The notes: a model not told the origin generated them from the letters alone. Shown: positions 31,667 to 41,202, numbered from the stretch's first letter. The stretch is 64,000 nucleotides of DNA from Photobacterium aquae (GCF_001029445.1 NZ_LDOT01000001.1:124001-188000); one strand, 5' to 3'. A program made the numbers and translations.

Positions 31667-32551
31667 TTAACAGCGATGAAACCACGCCCTCAAAAAGGTC
31701 ATTAAACACTGAATACGTCGATTTACCCGAACGTCATGATGACTCACCAGCCACCAGATTGTTTTGGGCAGCGGGGTCCCCGGCAACACCGGCACAAGCT
31801 CCGGGTAGCGCCTTGCAACACAGTCAAACATCACTGCAATCCCCGCCTTGGCGCGCGCCAATTCAACCTGCATCTTGTAACTATCCGTACGAAAACAGAA
31901 GTTCGACTTGGTCACCTTGCCACCGATCTCCGAAGCCGCCCGAGTATAGAAATCAAATTGATCATAGCCTATCAAGTGGTAGCCTTCATGGTGCATGGCA
32001 TCCATGTCTGCCGGAGTCCCCATCTCTGCCAGATAATCACGATGAGCATAAAACCCAAGCGCTTCTTCATGCAGATAACTCACCACCAAATCAGGCTGGG
32101 TCGGCTTTTCGCGCGAAATCAACAAATCAGCCTCGCGCTTATTCAGATTGACGGCCTTGTTCTCTACCAACAATTCCACATCAATTTCAGGATGCGCCTC
32201 ACGAAATGCCGTCAGCGCATCGGGCAAAAAATAAAATGCGGCAATTTCCCCAACAGCCAGACGAACATGCCCTTCATGACTGTTCTTGCAGGCCACCACT
32301 TGCTGCTTGAACCCCTCGACTCCCTTTGCGGCTTGCCGGGCTGTTTCAAGTAAAATCTCACCGTTGTCTGTCAGCTTCAGCCCGTGTGACGAACGGTCAA
32401 ACAGGTTAAAGCCCACTTTCTGTTCTAAGGCGACGATCTGGCGGCTGACGGTCGGCTGCGACATCCCCAAAGCCAAGGCTGCGGCCGACATACTCCCTTC
32501 TTCAGCAACGGCTAAAAATACCCGAATACTATCCCATTCCATGTTATGCAT
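31667..32551 (-). CDS. LysR-family transcriptional regulator
   Basis: A 294-residue regulator of standard LysR length. The N-terminal winged helix (about 4-64) includes GSMSAAALALGMSQPTVSRQIVALEQKVG; the C-terminal half is the periplasmic-binding-protein-like effector domain (about 90-290). I chose the ATG at 32551, nine bases after AGG; the ATG at 32542 (MEWDSIRVF) is equally plausible. The gene is divergent from the SDR-like gene at 32652 with about 100 bases between, so control of that gene is likely by LysR habit. Confidence 0.88.
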   Translation of the reverse strand: MHNMEWDSIRVFLAVAEEGSMSAAALALGMSQPTVSRQIVALEQKVGFNLFDRSSHGLKLTDNGEILLETARQAAKGVEGFKQQVVACKNSHEGHVRLAVGEIAAFYFLPDALTAFREAHPEIDVELLVENKAVNLNKREADLLISREKPTQPDLVVSYLHEEALGFYAHRDYLAEMGTPADMDAMHHEGYHLIGYDQFDFYTRAASEIGGKVTKSNFCFRTDSYKMQVELARAKAGIAVMFDCVARRYPELVPVLPGTPLPKTIWWLVSHHDVRVNRRIQCLMTFLRAWFHRC

Positions 32552-32651
32552 TATCAAATACCTGCTATGCCGTTTTGTCTATTTACTATAAACGTAAAAA
32601 GCACTTAACTTATTGATATTGAGTTTGATATGAATCGCAAGGTTGAAGGTA

Positions 32652-33575
32652 ATGATGAGAAGAGCCCTTGTTCTTGGTGCCGAATATGAAATGGGCAACC
32701 TGATCAGTAAGGCTTTATCACAATACAACTGGTATGTGGTGGCGGCAATCGACGACCCACAACATACGGTCGCCTTGCATTCCGACATGACCCTCGCCGA
32801 ACTGGGTGAGAAAGATGTCGAGCTCTTAGAACAACTAATACAAGATGTCGATACAGTCTTCCTGCACTTGCCCGATCCGTCACTGGGCGGGCAAGTGATT
32901 TTTTCACTCGACACGGTATTGGCCCTGATCATCAAACACGGCCGTCACCTGATGCTGACGACCAATCATTACGAGCACCAATATTCACGCCTGTCCAAGC
33001 TACTTTTTTGGAAAGCCACGTCACCTATCACAACCGCTCTCCCCCATAAGCTGACCCGCCAGCTCAACGCGGCCGCCGACGCTGGTGCCAGTATAAGCGT
33101 GATGTGTTGCGGGCACAGCCTTAGCTGTGCCCGCCCACAAAGTTACCTAGGTATGTTCATAAAGGAAAACGACAATAGTCTGACCCTGCAATCTCCCGGC
33201 CCGTTTGGCCAACGTCATTATTGGACATACTTACCCGACTTTGCGGAGAATATCGTCCATCAACTCTCCACCCAAAAAACGCATCATACCCAATTAGAAG
33301 TCAGCTATTACCCGGGCCACCTGGTCAGCATCCAAGATATCGCCCGTAGCCTCGCGCTTTCCTGCGGCAAGCCGGTTAATGTCACCCAGCTCAGCTGGGG
33401 ACTTATTGAGGCCATATCTCTATTCTCTCCGGTATTTCGCGGCTTGGCCCATATGCGTAGCGTCTGGCAATGTGGACAGACCATTCCATCCTCAAATCTG
33501 CTGCCACAGCAATATCTGTTCGTCCATACACCACTGGAAATTGCGGTACAGCAAAGTTGGCGGCAAGATCAGTAA
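32652..33575 (+). CDS. NAD(P)-binding, NmrA/SDR-like protein
   Basis: A 307-residue protein beginning MMRRALVLGAEYEMGNLISKAL, a Rossmann start in which the usual GxxGxxG is altered (LGAEYEMGN). Later FLHLPDPS and MLTTNHYEHQYS fit an atypical extended SDR, but no YxxxK active site is evident, so it may bind a nucleotide without being a dehydrogenase. GAAGGT at 32646 serves either ATG, 32652 or 32655. It is divergent from a LysR gene that probably controls it. The two stops of this and the LytTR gene are 16 bases apart, convergent. Confidence 0.6.
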   Translation: MMRRALVLGAEYEMGNLISKALSQYNWYVVAAIDDPQHTVALHSDMTLAELGEKDVELLEQLIQDVDTVFLHLPDPSLGGQVIFSLDTVLALIIKHGRHLMLTTNHYEHQYSRLSKLLFWKATSPITTALPHKLTRQLNAAADAGASISVMCCGHSLSCARPQSYLGMFIKENDNSLTLQSPGPFGQRHYWTYLPDFAENIVHQLSTQKTHHTQLEVSYYPGHLVSIQDIARSLALSCGKPVNVTQLSWGLIEAISLFSPVFRGLAHMRSVWQCGQTIPSSNLLPQQYLFVHTPLEIAVQQSWRQDQ

Positions 33576-33591
33576 TCAACCCTAGCCTGAA

Positions 33592-34383
33592 TTACATACC
33601 TTTGAACAGTGACTGTGCACGGCGGCTTACGGGTAATTTCGTACCATTAACCCGAACACTCATCCGGCCGGTAAAATCCTTGCTGACTTTCTCGATAGCC
33701 TCGACATTGACCAATGTCGAACGGTGAATTTGCCAAAATTGCTGGGGATCTATTTGCTCCAGCAGCTCCTTGAGCGGGGTACGGATCACATACTCTTCCA
33801 CGGGCCCACCGGCCTTTCCCACAAATACCGAAACATACTTGTCCTCGGCTTTAAAGTAACGAATATCGCCCACCGCCAGCAGGTGGATATCCTCCCCCCT
33901 TACCGCCTTCACCCATTTGAGGTATTGGCACGGGTTTGGCGCAGACAGCCTACTTAGCTCGTCCAGCAGGGTATTCACGCCTGCTGGAACATCGGCAGAA
34001 CGCCGCATCCTAAGCTGACTGCGCAGCTTGTCGCACGTTTTCTCAAGCCGTGCCTCCGATACCGGTTTGAGGACATAGTCCACAACGTCATGCTCAAAAG
34101 CCCCTACCGCATAATCACTGTAAGCGGTCGTAAAGACGACCAACGGCGGGGATCCGAGCTGCAGCACTTTTCTGGCTACGCCCATGCCATCGAGCTCAGG
34201 CATCCGAATATCAAGGAACATCACATCGGGTTGATATTGGCAAGCGGCCTCCCAGGCCTGTTGGCCATTGCGAGCCTGGCACACAATCTCAAGCTCGGGC
34301 CATACCTCGGCCAATGCCTTGTTCAGGTGGTGCAGCAACAATGGTTCATCATCGGCAATGACTGCCGTTGCGCGCTCGTTCAT
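33592..34383 (-). CDS. LytTR-type response regulator
   Basis: A 263-residue regulator with an N-terminal receiver (about 5-120; phospho-Asp in DVMFLDIRMPELDG near residue 57, Lys in YVLKPVSEARL) and a C-terminal LytTR DNA-binding domain (about 155-260; FWQIHRSTLVNVEAI). The ATG at 34383 has a GGAGA ribosome site; a longer open frame upstream overlaps the kinase gene and is not real coding. It overlaps the kinase gene by 35 bases, a tight pairing. It is the last gene of a seven-gene operon and probably controls it. Confidence 0.92.
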   Translation of the reverse strand: MNERATAVIADDEPLLLHHLNKALAEVWPELEIVCQARNGQQAWEAACQYQPDVMFLDIRMPELDGMGVARKVLQLGSPPLVVFTTAYSDYAVGAFEHDVVDYVLKPVSEARLEKTCDKLRSQLRMRRSADVPAGVNTLLDELSRLSAPNPCQYLKWVKAVRGEDIHLLAVGDIRYFKAEDKYVSVFVGKAGGPVEEYVIRTPLKELLEQIDPQQFWQIHRSTLVNVEAIEKVSKDFTGRMSVRVNGTKLPVSRRAQSLFKGM

Positions 34384-35440
34384 CCCTGTTCTCCTTTTCC
34401 ACCAATGCATCCAGTGCGCCGCGCTCAATCCAAATCTCAGCCACCACGCCAGCCGGGGTATTGCCTCTGATTTGCAACCCGGCACCGCAGCCAAACAAGA
34501 CCTCAAGGCGATGACGGATATTTTCCAATCCCACCCCGTGTCCAATATGCTGTGACTGACCGCCCAAACCGATGCCATTGTCGCTAATACGCATCACTAA
34601 CCGACGGTCTTGCTCACAGATATCTACCGTTATCTGCCCACCGTCGGCAAGCGGTTCTATCCCGTGCAAGACGGCATTCTCAACCAAGGGCTGCAATAAC
34701 AGCGGGGGGATCAACCAGCTATCACCAACCCCACTATTGCTGACAGTATAAGCTAACCGGCTGCCCAGCCGTATTTGCTGGATCGCAAGATAGGCACTGG
34801 CCAATGCAGTTTCATGCTCAACGGTGACCAACCTCGCACGGTTGGCACTGAGCGTTGCCCGCAGCAACTCCGTCAGCTTGGTCAGCATGATCTTGGCAGT
34901 CTCGCGGTCATAGTCGATCAGGGCACTAATATTGGCCAAGGTATTAAACAGGAAATGAGGTTCTATCTGACTCTGGAGCATTTTCAGCTCACTTAACACC
35001 AACGTTTTTTCCTGCTCGCTCTGCTGACGGCGAGCTTGCTCCAACGCCCTTTCCGCCACAAATTTCTGCTCTCTGACATAAAAAAAATAAAAGCAAAAGA
35101 CGGTAAACAGAAAACCCAACAACATGACTGACTTCATGGCTTCCCACTCTTGAACGCCAGTCCCCGTCCAGAGCATGGCCAGAAGGCTTCCGAGAATCAT
35201 CGCACTCAACAGCACAAGTACCAGCAACTGCCGGTACTGCAAGCCGGAAAATACACGTTGAAAAACCCAGGCACTGCCCAAGGCACTGTAGCCATAGCCC
35301 AGACTGATCGCCAAATGCTCGACATAACTCGATGGCCAGATCAGCCACGTCACAACGGCTATCACCACACAAATCACTGATGTTTGGATCAGCGAGTGAC
35401 GCCAACTGTAATGCGCCAGATCCTCTGCCCTATCACTCAT
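34349..35440 (-). CDS. LytS-type sensor histidine kinase
   Basis: A 363-residue membrane kinase. Four hydrophobic segments (about 20-130) form the sensor, followed by a coiled coil and the HisK_5 phosphoacceptor IEPHFLFNTLANI (His near 180), then a HATPase with LVENAVLHGIEP, ISDNGIGLG and GHGVGLENIRHRL. The ATG at 35440 overlaps the previous gene's stop as TGATG and has an AAAGGGAGG site. It forms a pair with the LytTR regulator. With no extracytoplasmic domain of size, it probably senses membrane state or partner proteins. Confidence 0.93.
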   Translation of the reverse strand: MSDRAEDLAHYSWRHSLIQTSVICVVIAVVTWLIWPSSYVEHLAISLGYGYSALGSAWVFQRVFSGLQYRQLLVLVLLSAMILGSLLAMLWTGTGVQEWEAMKSVMLLGFLFTVFCFYFFYVREQKFVAERALEQARRQQSEQEKTLVLSELKMLQSQIEPHFLFNTLANISALIDYDRETAKIMLTKLTELLRATLSANRARLVTVEHETALASAYLAIQQIRLGSRLAYTVSNSGVGDSWLIPPLLLQPLVENAVLHGIEPLADGGQITVDICEQDRRLVMRISDNGIGLGGQSQHIGHGVGLENIRHRLEVLFGCGAGLQIRGNTPAGVVAEIWIERGALDALVEKENRDERARNGSHCR

Positions 35441-36726
35441 CACAACCTCCCTTTGATATTCAAAAACAGCTGCTGTCGTTCGGGCAGCATCCGGTACGCA
35501 CTGTCTGCCGGGCCACCAAACCAACGCACAGCCAGTTCCACGCCAAGTCGCATCGACCCGGTATCTTTCACGGTATAATCAAGCCAACCGGTCACCACAT
35601 GCCCGCTATCTTCCGGGGTGTAGAGAAGATCAATCTTCGGCGTCAAGGATTCCGGCCAAATCCCGCCATACCCACCGTTGGGGTCAAGCTGCCAGTGGAG
35701 CAGCAAATTATGTTGCCGTAAATTTACCGCTTCGAAACCATGGGCAAAGCTCATCCGGATATCCCCTTTTCCACGTCCCATATTGGCCAAAGCCGCCCCG
35801 GCTCGCGCCCATTCGCTATGACTCCAAGCCCGGCCGTCATACCAATACTCCGCAATCACCTGATGCCCGTTACTGGCAGTCCATGTTGCCCCAATCAAGG
35901 ACTGTAGCGCATCACGGCCTTCACCCAATGTTACCCCGCCCCCAGCCATTACCGGCTGCTGGTAGCGCTGGTAATGGCGCTGGTAAAGAGCCGAACCGTG
36001 GAAAGACCAAGCCATACCGGCTACAGTGGTAAACCCGAGACCAAGCAAGCCATGCCGGACATCGTCATAATAGGCAATGAATTGGTACTCACTATCACCT
36101 TCTAGCCGGTAATGACGGCCACCAACTCCCCGCTGCTCTGACGCTTCCTCCAAGGGACTACCCGACTGGCTGTTCCACGAGGAATCGCTATACAGCCAAC
36201 TCCATTCCCCCAGCCCGTCAAAATAGGACACCGCCGCGACACCGGCCCCTTCTTCGACCGCGATCCCGACAGGGTTACGACGATATGGCTTGATCACATC
36301 AAGCGGACGGTAACCGTACCCTACTCCCCAGTCGAGGCGCACCTTGCCAAACGTGAGATCCAGAGGCAGATCAAAAACAGAAACCGACTCTTGCCAAAAC
36401 AGCTCCCGAATCACCCACTCAGCCTCAGCATCCCCACCTTGATCATCGTTCCATGCCACCAGCCGATTTCCCTTGAGGGCAAATAGCCCCAACCAGCGGC
36501 GGTATTGCCATTGCAGATCCAGCAGCGCGTCAACCTGTGCACTCTCATCCTCCAGATCGGAATACTGGTTGGCACCGGAGATATGGTGATAGCCAGCACT
36601 TACCATCCAGTCCCATTCGAGCTGCCAGTCATCCGGCTGCCCCTTTGCCGGCTTAGGCAGCAGCAAAAACAACGCCACCAACAGGCACAACGAGACTCGC
36701 AGCCTTACCGCTGCCATATCAATCAT
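35440..36726 (-). CDS. Predicted outer-membrane beta-barrel protein
   Basis: A 428-residue exported protein. A signal peptide (about 1-29, hydrophobic VSLCLLVALFLLL, cut near AKG) precedes repeated amphipathic strands rich in aromatic residues (WQLEWDWMVSAGYHHIS, YEFQFIAYY-like turns, LQWQYRRWLG), with the C-terminal ending LFLNIKGRL. This alternation and the aromatic girdle suggest a barrel of porin or alginate-export type. The ATG at 36726 follows GGAG by 7 bases and is one base after the previous stop. Within the operon it follows the LolA-like carrier, so it may be the outer-membrane receiver. Confidence 0.75.
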   Translation of the reverse strand: MIDMAAVRLRVSLCLLVALFLLLPKPAKGQPDDWQLEWDWMVSAGYHHISGANQYSDLEDESAQVDALLDLQWQYRRWLGLFALKGNRLVAWNDDQGGDAEAEWVIRELFWQESVSVFDLPLDLTFGKVRLDWGVGYGYRPLDVIKPYRRNPVGIAVEEGAGVAAVSYFDGLGEWSWLYSDSSWNSQSGSPLEEASEQRGVGGRHYRLEGDSEYQFIAYYDDVRHGLLGLGFTTVAGMAWSFHGSALYQRHYQRYQQPVMAGGGVTLGEGRDALQSLIGATWTASNGHQVIAEYWYDGRAWSHSEWARAGAALANMGRGKGDIRMSFAHGFEAVNLRQHNLLLHWQLDPNGGYGGIWPESLTPKIDLLYTPEDSGHVVTGWLDYTVKDTGSMRLGVELAVRWFGGPADSAYRMLPERQQLFLNIKGRL

Positions 36727-36727
36727 G

Positions 36728-37582
36728 CTAAAGCTCCGAGACGCCATTTCGGGAAAGATAGGCGGGGTTGAAATACTTATCGGCCAATGCAGACGGCGCA
36801 AACGCCACATATTCAATCACCGTTTTCCGCTCGGGCTGGATCTGGTCGAGCAGGGTCATCGCAACCACAGCCGGTGAGCCATCCCGGATCCCGCGGTGAT
36901 AATAGGCAACCTTGGCCATTTTCCCCGAGCGAAGATACAAATTGGCCTTGAGCGGAAAATCACTCCCCGCCTCAAGCCAGAGCTCGATCCGGTGATAGCT
37001 CGCCCCACCCAGTGTCGCCTCTAGCACCAATTTATTAGCCAGCACCGGCTTACCATCAATAGCCTCTATCGTTTCGCTGCCTCGCCACTGGCCGGCGTAG
37101 TCCTGGCTCCAAGTCAAGGTCGAGATATCCCCCACCGACGCCTCGCCAAGCAATTTCTGCATCGGGGTGATCCTGATCGGACGTCGGCTCTTGGGCATCA
37201 ACAGCCAATAGTTATCACCAAGCATCAACATTTTCTGCCCGGCCTCCACGTCCGATTTGAACACAACCAGTGACTCACGCTTCGCCCGGGTATAAACATG
37301 GTAACGGCGGCGCTTATCGAGTGAGCCCTCCTCATACAGGCTGACTTCCGACACCACCTTGATATCACCACCATCGCTGCGGTAGTGATCGGCTCTGGCC
37401 AGCATCTGTCCGGCATCCTGCGTTTCCGTGCTGGCAGTCGTTGCTTTCCCGGCCATATCGGCCATCTCCGTTGGCGTCCCCCACACCGCTGAACATAATG
37501 CCCCCCACAAAACGAACACCGTGCCAATCGCCTGCAATAATTTCCTGCCGCCCCTTACCTGTTCAATCCATAGCCTATACAT
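36728..37582 (-). CDS. LolA-like outer-membrane lipoprotein-sorting family protein
   Basis: A 284-residue exported protein. The signal segment (LLQAIGTVFVLWGALCSAVWG) is preceded by basic residues. The mature part has the LolA-like half-barrel pattern: ADHYRSDGGDIKVVSEVSLYEEG, YHVYTRAKRESLVVF, GDNYWLLMPKSRRPIRI, ending in KTVIEYVAF. Members of this family are periplasmic lipid or lipoprotein carriers. The ATG at 37582 has a GGAGG site and overlaps the permease gene by 8 bases. Encoded with a LolDE-like ABC transporter and a barrel protein, it is probably the carrier between them. Confidence 0.82.
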   Translation of the reverse strand: MYRLWIEQVRGGRKLLQAIGTVFVLWGALCSAVWGTPTEMADMAGKATTASTETQDAGQMLARADHYRSDGGDIKVVSEVSLYEEGSLDKRRRYHVYTRAKRESLVVFKSDVEAGQKMLMLGDNYWLLMPKSRRPIRITPMQKLLGEASVGDISTLTWSQDYAGQWRGSETIEAIDGKPVLANKLVLEATLGGASYHRIELWLEAGSDFPLKANLYLRSGKMAKVAYYHRGIRDGSPAVVAMTLLDQIQPERKTVIEYVAFAPSALADKYFNPAYLSRNGVSEL

Positions 37583-38849
37583 ATGCCAATGCCTCCGTGA
37601 TCGGTCTGCCAACCCCTTTTCGTGCCGAAAACCATGCCGCCAACAGGCAAATGGCCACACACCCTATTGTTGCCGCCAGTACCAACGGCCATGAGAAATA
37701 CACCTGCAGCGGATAACCTTCGCTGTGTCCGGGAGGAGGCGGCATCCAAATATCCGCGACCATGAAAAACACCGAGGCCGACGCCGCCAGCAGTGCCCCG
37801 GCAAGGCTTCCCAGCACCGCCAGCAAACCTGCCTCGCGCAAGAACCCCCGCACCAATTCCGAAGGAGGGGATCCCAGTGCCATCAAGGTCCCGGTCTCCC
37901 GCGTTCTTTCGGCTACCGACATCGTCATGGTATTGAACAGAGCCACAAAGACCACCAGCCCCAAAATGCTACCCAGCAGGCCGAATATCCGATCGTAAAG
38001 TGCCCTGACGCTGGTATAGAAGAATGCCCGCTCATGCCACGGTGTCATCGCCAGCTCACCCTCCACGAACTGCTCTGCCCAGCCTCCGATCAGACCGGAA
38101 ACTCGCTCGGTATCCGGCGTATCGAACAAAAACACCGACAGGGTACTGATCCGGTTTGAGTCCAACAGTGACTGCGCCGTATCGAGATGAATATACAGTT
38201 GGCGCTTATCAAGCTCGGGAACACCGGTAGAGAAAATCCCCCGAACCTTGAAGTCAATCGCATTCAATGCCCCGTGGCGGGTTGTTGCCAACAAGGTTGC
38301 CCAGTCACCCACCCCAAGCTGCAGATTGGCCGCCAGCGCCTCACCAAGCATAATTTGCGGCTCGGCGGGGTTGTAGCGAGGTGAATTCACCGATGACAGG
38401 GTTTTCCCCTTGATCATGGTCAGAAATGGCCCTTTCATCGCAAACTCCCTCGCCGTCACCCCCGTCCCGGTAAAAATCGTCGACTTATTGCCATTTGAGA
38501 CCAGCCCCGACAGGTAAATCCTTGGCTGGAGCGAGCGAACCATAGGCGATGACACTATCGCCTGCTCCAACGCCGAGTTGCGCTCGAGACCATTGCTGAG
38601 CGGCATCTCCTCATCTTTTTCGAAAAATCCGGGCTGGCTCAAAATCAAATGGCCGCTATCTCGCGCTGCCGCCTCTTGCAGCGAGTGGTAGGTATAGAGC
38701 CCGAATCCCCCCGCCACCGACAGCGCAAATACCGCAATGGCAATGATCGTCACCGAGAGCAAACTACGGCGGCGATTACGCCAGATATTGCGCCACGCCA
38801 AACGGTAGCTCTCGCTATGTGATATAACACGCAGTGTTAACTTGCCCAT
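37575..38849 (-). CDS. ABC transporter permease, FtsX/LolE/MacB type
   Basis: A 424-residue membrane protein with one N-terminal transmembrane segment (about 28-50), a MacB-like periplasmic domain (about 55-280) and three C-terminal segments (about 300-420) carrying the FtsX domain (ERTRETGTLMALGSPPSELVRGF). This class does not import; it moves lipids or lipoproteins out of the membrane or works by mechanotransmission. The ATG at 38849 has a GAGGGG site and overlaps the ATPase gene by 13 bases. A single permease is present, so a homodimer is expected. Confidence 0.92.
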   Translation of the reverse strand: MGKLTLRVISHSESYRLAWRNIWRNRRRSLLSVTIIAIAVFALSVAGGFGLYTYHSLQEAAARDSGHLILSQPGFFEKDEEMPLSNGLERNSALEQAIVSSPMVRSLQPRIYLSGLVSNGNKSTIFTGTGVTAREFAMKGPFLTMIKGKTLSSVNSPRYNPAEPQIMLGEALAANLQLGVGDWATLLATTRHGALNAIDFKVRGIFSTGVPELDKRQLYIHLDTAQSLLDSNRISTLSVFLFDTPDTERVSGLIGGWAEQFVEGELAMTPWHERAFFYTSVRALYDRIFGLLGSILGLVVFVALFNTMTMSVAERTRETGTLMALGSPPSELVRGFLREAGLLAVLGSLAGALLAASASVFFMVADIWMPPPPGHSEGYPLQVYFSWPLVLAATIGCVAICLLAAWFSARKGVGRPITEALAYV

Positions 38850-39535
38850 GACATCCCCTCCTCGCTGATCTGGCCATCGCATAACGTCATCACCCGATCG
38901 CATTGCCTAGCCATCCGGGGATCATGGGTTGCGATGACAAAGGTCGTCCCTTGCCGGTGCCCCAGAGCCTTCATCAAGGCGATAATCTTGCCGGCGCTCT
39001 GGCTATCAAGACTCGCCGTCGGCTCGTCGGCGATAACCAGTGAGGGGCTGTGGACCAGCGCCCGTGCAACGGCAACCCGCTGCTGCTGGCCACCGGAAAG
39101 ATGATCAGGGCGGTGATGGATGAACTCGGCAAGGCCAACCGCTTCCAACATCTCAGTCGCCAAACGGATCTGAGTATGGCGGTCCATGCCGTTTAGCATC
39201 AGGGGAAAACAGACATTCTCCAATGCGGTCATCACGGGGATCAGGTTAAAACGCTGGAAAATAAATCCCATCTTGCTCCGACGTAACGTAGCTGCCTGCC
39301 TTTGTTGTACCAGCCTCCCGGCCTTTGGCATCACCTCGCCATCCAGCACCACGCTGCCGTCGTATGCCATATCGAGCAACCCCAAAATATTCAGCAGGGT
39401 GCTCTTCCCCGAGCCGGATGGCCCACAAAGGGCAACCATTTCCCCCCGCTCAATTTGGCCGCTCACCCCGCATAACGCATTGACCCGCTGCCCTCCGAGG
39501 CGGTATTGGCGCTGAAGATTCTCAAATGTCAGCAT
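38837..39535 (-). CDS. ABC transporter ATPase, LolD/MacB type
   Basis: A 232-residue ATPase with all motifs: Walker A GPSGSGKSTLLN, signature LSGGQQQRVAVARAL, Walker B LVIADEPTASLD and the H-loop ATHD. It is a LolD-like subfamily member that drives the FtsX-type permease. The ATG at 39535 has a strong GGAGGAGA ribosome site; the frame before it is not supported. It lies 10 bases after the exported protein gene and overlaps the permease gene. Confidence 0.94.
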   Translation of the reverse strand: MLTFENLQRQYRLGGQRVNALCGVSGQIERGEMVALCGPSGSGKSTLLNILGLLDMAYDGSVVLDGEVMPKAGRLVQQRQAATLRRSKMGFIFQRFNLIPVMTALENVCFPLMLNGMDRHTQIRLATEMLEAVGLAEFIHHRPDHLSGGQQQRVAVARALVHSPSLVIADEPTASLDSQSAGKIIALMKALGHRQGTTFVIATHDPRMARQCDRVMTLCDGQISEEGMSWAS

Positions 39536-39545
39536 TGTCTCCTCC

Positions 39546-40196
39546 TTACAGGCCACGATCCGAGAACACCAACGTCCTTGCCTTCAGGGTTTGAGGATGA
39601 TCCTCGTGTCTCTCCCCCATCTCGGCCAGCCATGCCTCGGCTTGAACCCAGTCACCGCTACGCAGCGCCGCCTCGATGGCACCGCCGTAAATCCATGCCG
39701 TCGCCTCAAAGTTCGCCGACCTAAACGCAGGCTCGGCCAATAACCCAAGGTACAGGTCGTATCCGTGGTCGAGTTGGTTGAACAAATCCGGCAACTGGCT
39801 CAGAGAAATCGCCGCCACCGCACGGGCCAGCATATTTTCCGGCAGCCCCTGCACAATATCCGGCATAGCCTGCGCCTTGTCCTGAGCCATCGCGTCAATA
39901 AGTCCAAGCCCTTTCTCAATGCTGGCAACGCCCTGCTCGACGTACTTCATCTTGTTCCACGGCAAAAAGGCATCACGCCCCTGCAGCATTTGAGTGCTTC
40001 CCAAATAGACCAACGTTAAAGGTGTCGCGCCTTGCTGTTCAATCAACCCATTGAGTTGGTGGTACACCTCTTCGACCCGATCCTCGTTCCCCATCGCCGC
40101 CTCGTTATAGGCGTTGATCAACGCACTGTCCGGTGCGGCATATGCCATATGCATCCCCACAACCCATAACGAAGCCCACAACCCTATTTTTTTCAT
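39546..40196 (-). CDS. Exported helical (TPR-like) protein, first gene of the Lol-like operon
   Basis: A 216-residue protein with a Sec signal peptide (MKKIGLWASLWVVGMHMAYA, cut before APDSA). The mature part is all helical, with repeat-like helices (INAYNEAAMGNEDRVEEVYHQL, WIYGGAIEAALRSGDWVQAEAWLAEMG) like TPR or Sel1 hairpins. No specific function is known to me. It has a GAGG ribosome site and starts a run of seven tightly packed minus-strand genes. It may scaffold the ABC system in the periplasm. Confidence 0.75.
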   Translation of the reverse strand: MKKIGLWASLWVVGMHMAYAAPDSALINAYNEAAMGNEDRVEEVYHQLNGLIEQQGATPLTLVYLGSTQMLQGRDAFLPWNKMKYVEQGVASIEKGLGLIDAMAQDKAQAMPDIVQGLPENMLARAVAAISLSQLPDLFNQLDHGYDLYLGLLAEPAFRSANFEATAWIYGGAIEAALRSGDWVQAEAWLAEMGERHEDHPQTLKARTLVFSDRGL

Positions 40197-40391
40197 TTCG
40201 CAATCCTCGCAATCCCTATCAGGTAAACCGAATACCCGTCTTGTTGTATTTGAGAGTACGGCCAATACCGCACCATTGCCGCGCGATGCGACAAACGGTC
40301 AATAATGGGAGTGGATGGTAGGAACGCGGTAATGCGTAGGGAAAAAGAATATAAATAGGAAGACGACAAGAGCATCAATGAGGGAGGGGGA

Positions 40392-40428
40392 ATTAAAACA
40401 CAGCAGGCCAGCATAATGCTGGCCTGCT
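40392..40428 (-). terminator. Terminator after the catB-like gene
   Basis: A perfect 12-bp stem (AGCAGGCCAGCA/TGCTGGCCTGCT) with GTGTTTTAA behind it on the minus strand lies 35 bases after the stop. Confidence 0.8.
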
Positions 40429-40462
40429 TGGCATACCGAGAAGCGAACGGTGTGGCCGCCTG

Positions 40463-41125
40463 CTATTTCTGCTGGTGGCAGTAACGCTGATAGAGTGCAT
40501 CAATATCATTGCTGCACATCAAATCCATATTGGCCTGCAATTGGTCAAGTGGCCAGTCCCACCACTTCATTTCGATCAGCTTGGCAACCAAGTCCTCGTC
40601 GAAACGTTTTTTGATCACCTGCCCGGGATTCCCCACCACGACAGCATAGGGCGGCACATCTTTGGTCACCACTGCACGGGCCCCAATCACCGCCCCGTCA
40701 CCAATAGTCACCCCCGGCATAATGACGCACTCGGAGCCAATCCAAACATCATTGCCGATCACCGTATCTCCAGCCCGCTCGAAACCGGATTTCACCTTGT
40801 CGCCAAACTTGCTGACATCAAACGGGAATGACGACACCCAGTCATGGCGATGCCCCTGGTTGCCAGCCAGCATAAAGGTCGCCCCCGAGGCAATCGAACA
40901 GTACTTGCCGATGATAAGCTGATCAACCTCGCCAAATATCCCCGATTCCCATACGGCCCGGCTGGAATGATCCCCGAGCAAATAGCGAACACAGTGATCC
41001 TCAAAATGCTTATCGTGATAATACCCCGAATAATAGGTATGCTCTCCTACCCTGATATTAGGATTATTAACATGCTCCCTGACTTCATACCCGCCAAGCC
41101 ATGACGGAAAAATAGATGAAGACAT
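40463..41125 (-). CDS. catB: CatB/Vat-type hexapeptide acetyltransferase (xenobiotic acetyltransferase)
   Basis: A 220-residue left-handed beta-helix acetyltransferase. The family start (NPNIRVGEHTYYSGYYH) and active-site region AGNQGHRHDWVSSFPF, with the catalytic His, match chromosomal CatB enzymes of Vibrio; hexapeptide repeats follow (VIGNDVWIGSECVIMPGV). CatB enzymes acetylate chloramphenicol or related compounds; chromosomal ones often have natural substrates, so resistance is not certain. The ATG at 41125 has a GGGG site. It is a single gene with its own terminator. Confidence 0.88.
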   Translation of the reverse strand: MSSSIFPSWLGGYEVREHVNNPNIRVGEHTYYSGYYHDKHFEDHCVRYLLGDHSSRAVWESGIFGEVDQLIIGKYCSIASGATFMLAGNQGHRHDWVSSFPFDVSKFGDKVKSGFERAGDTVIGNDVWIGSECVIMPGVTIGDGAVIGARAVVTKDVPPYAVVVGNPGQVIKKRFDEDLVAKLIEMKWWDWPLDQLQANMDLMCSNDIDALYQRYCHQQK

Positions 41126-41202
41126 AGCTACCCCTTATAATATTTGGCCATCCACCCAGACGTGTAAGCCGAAAACAGGCCATCATCGACAAGGAGCCCT
41201 CC

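Noticed and set aside
34384..34578. Longer start of the LytTR regulator
   Set aside because: It lies fully inside the kinase gene; the ATG at 34383 has a clear GGAGA site and starts the receiver domain.
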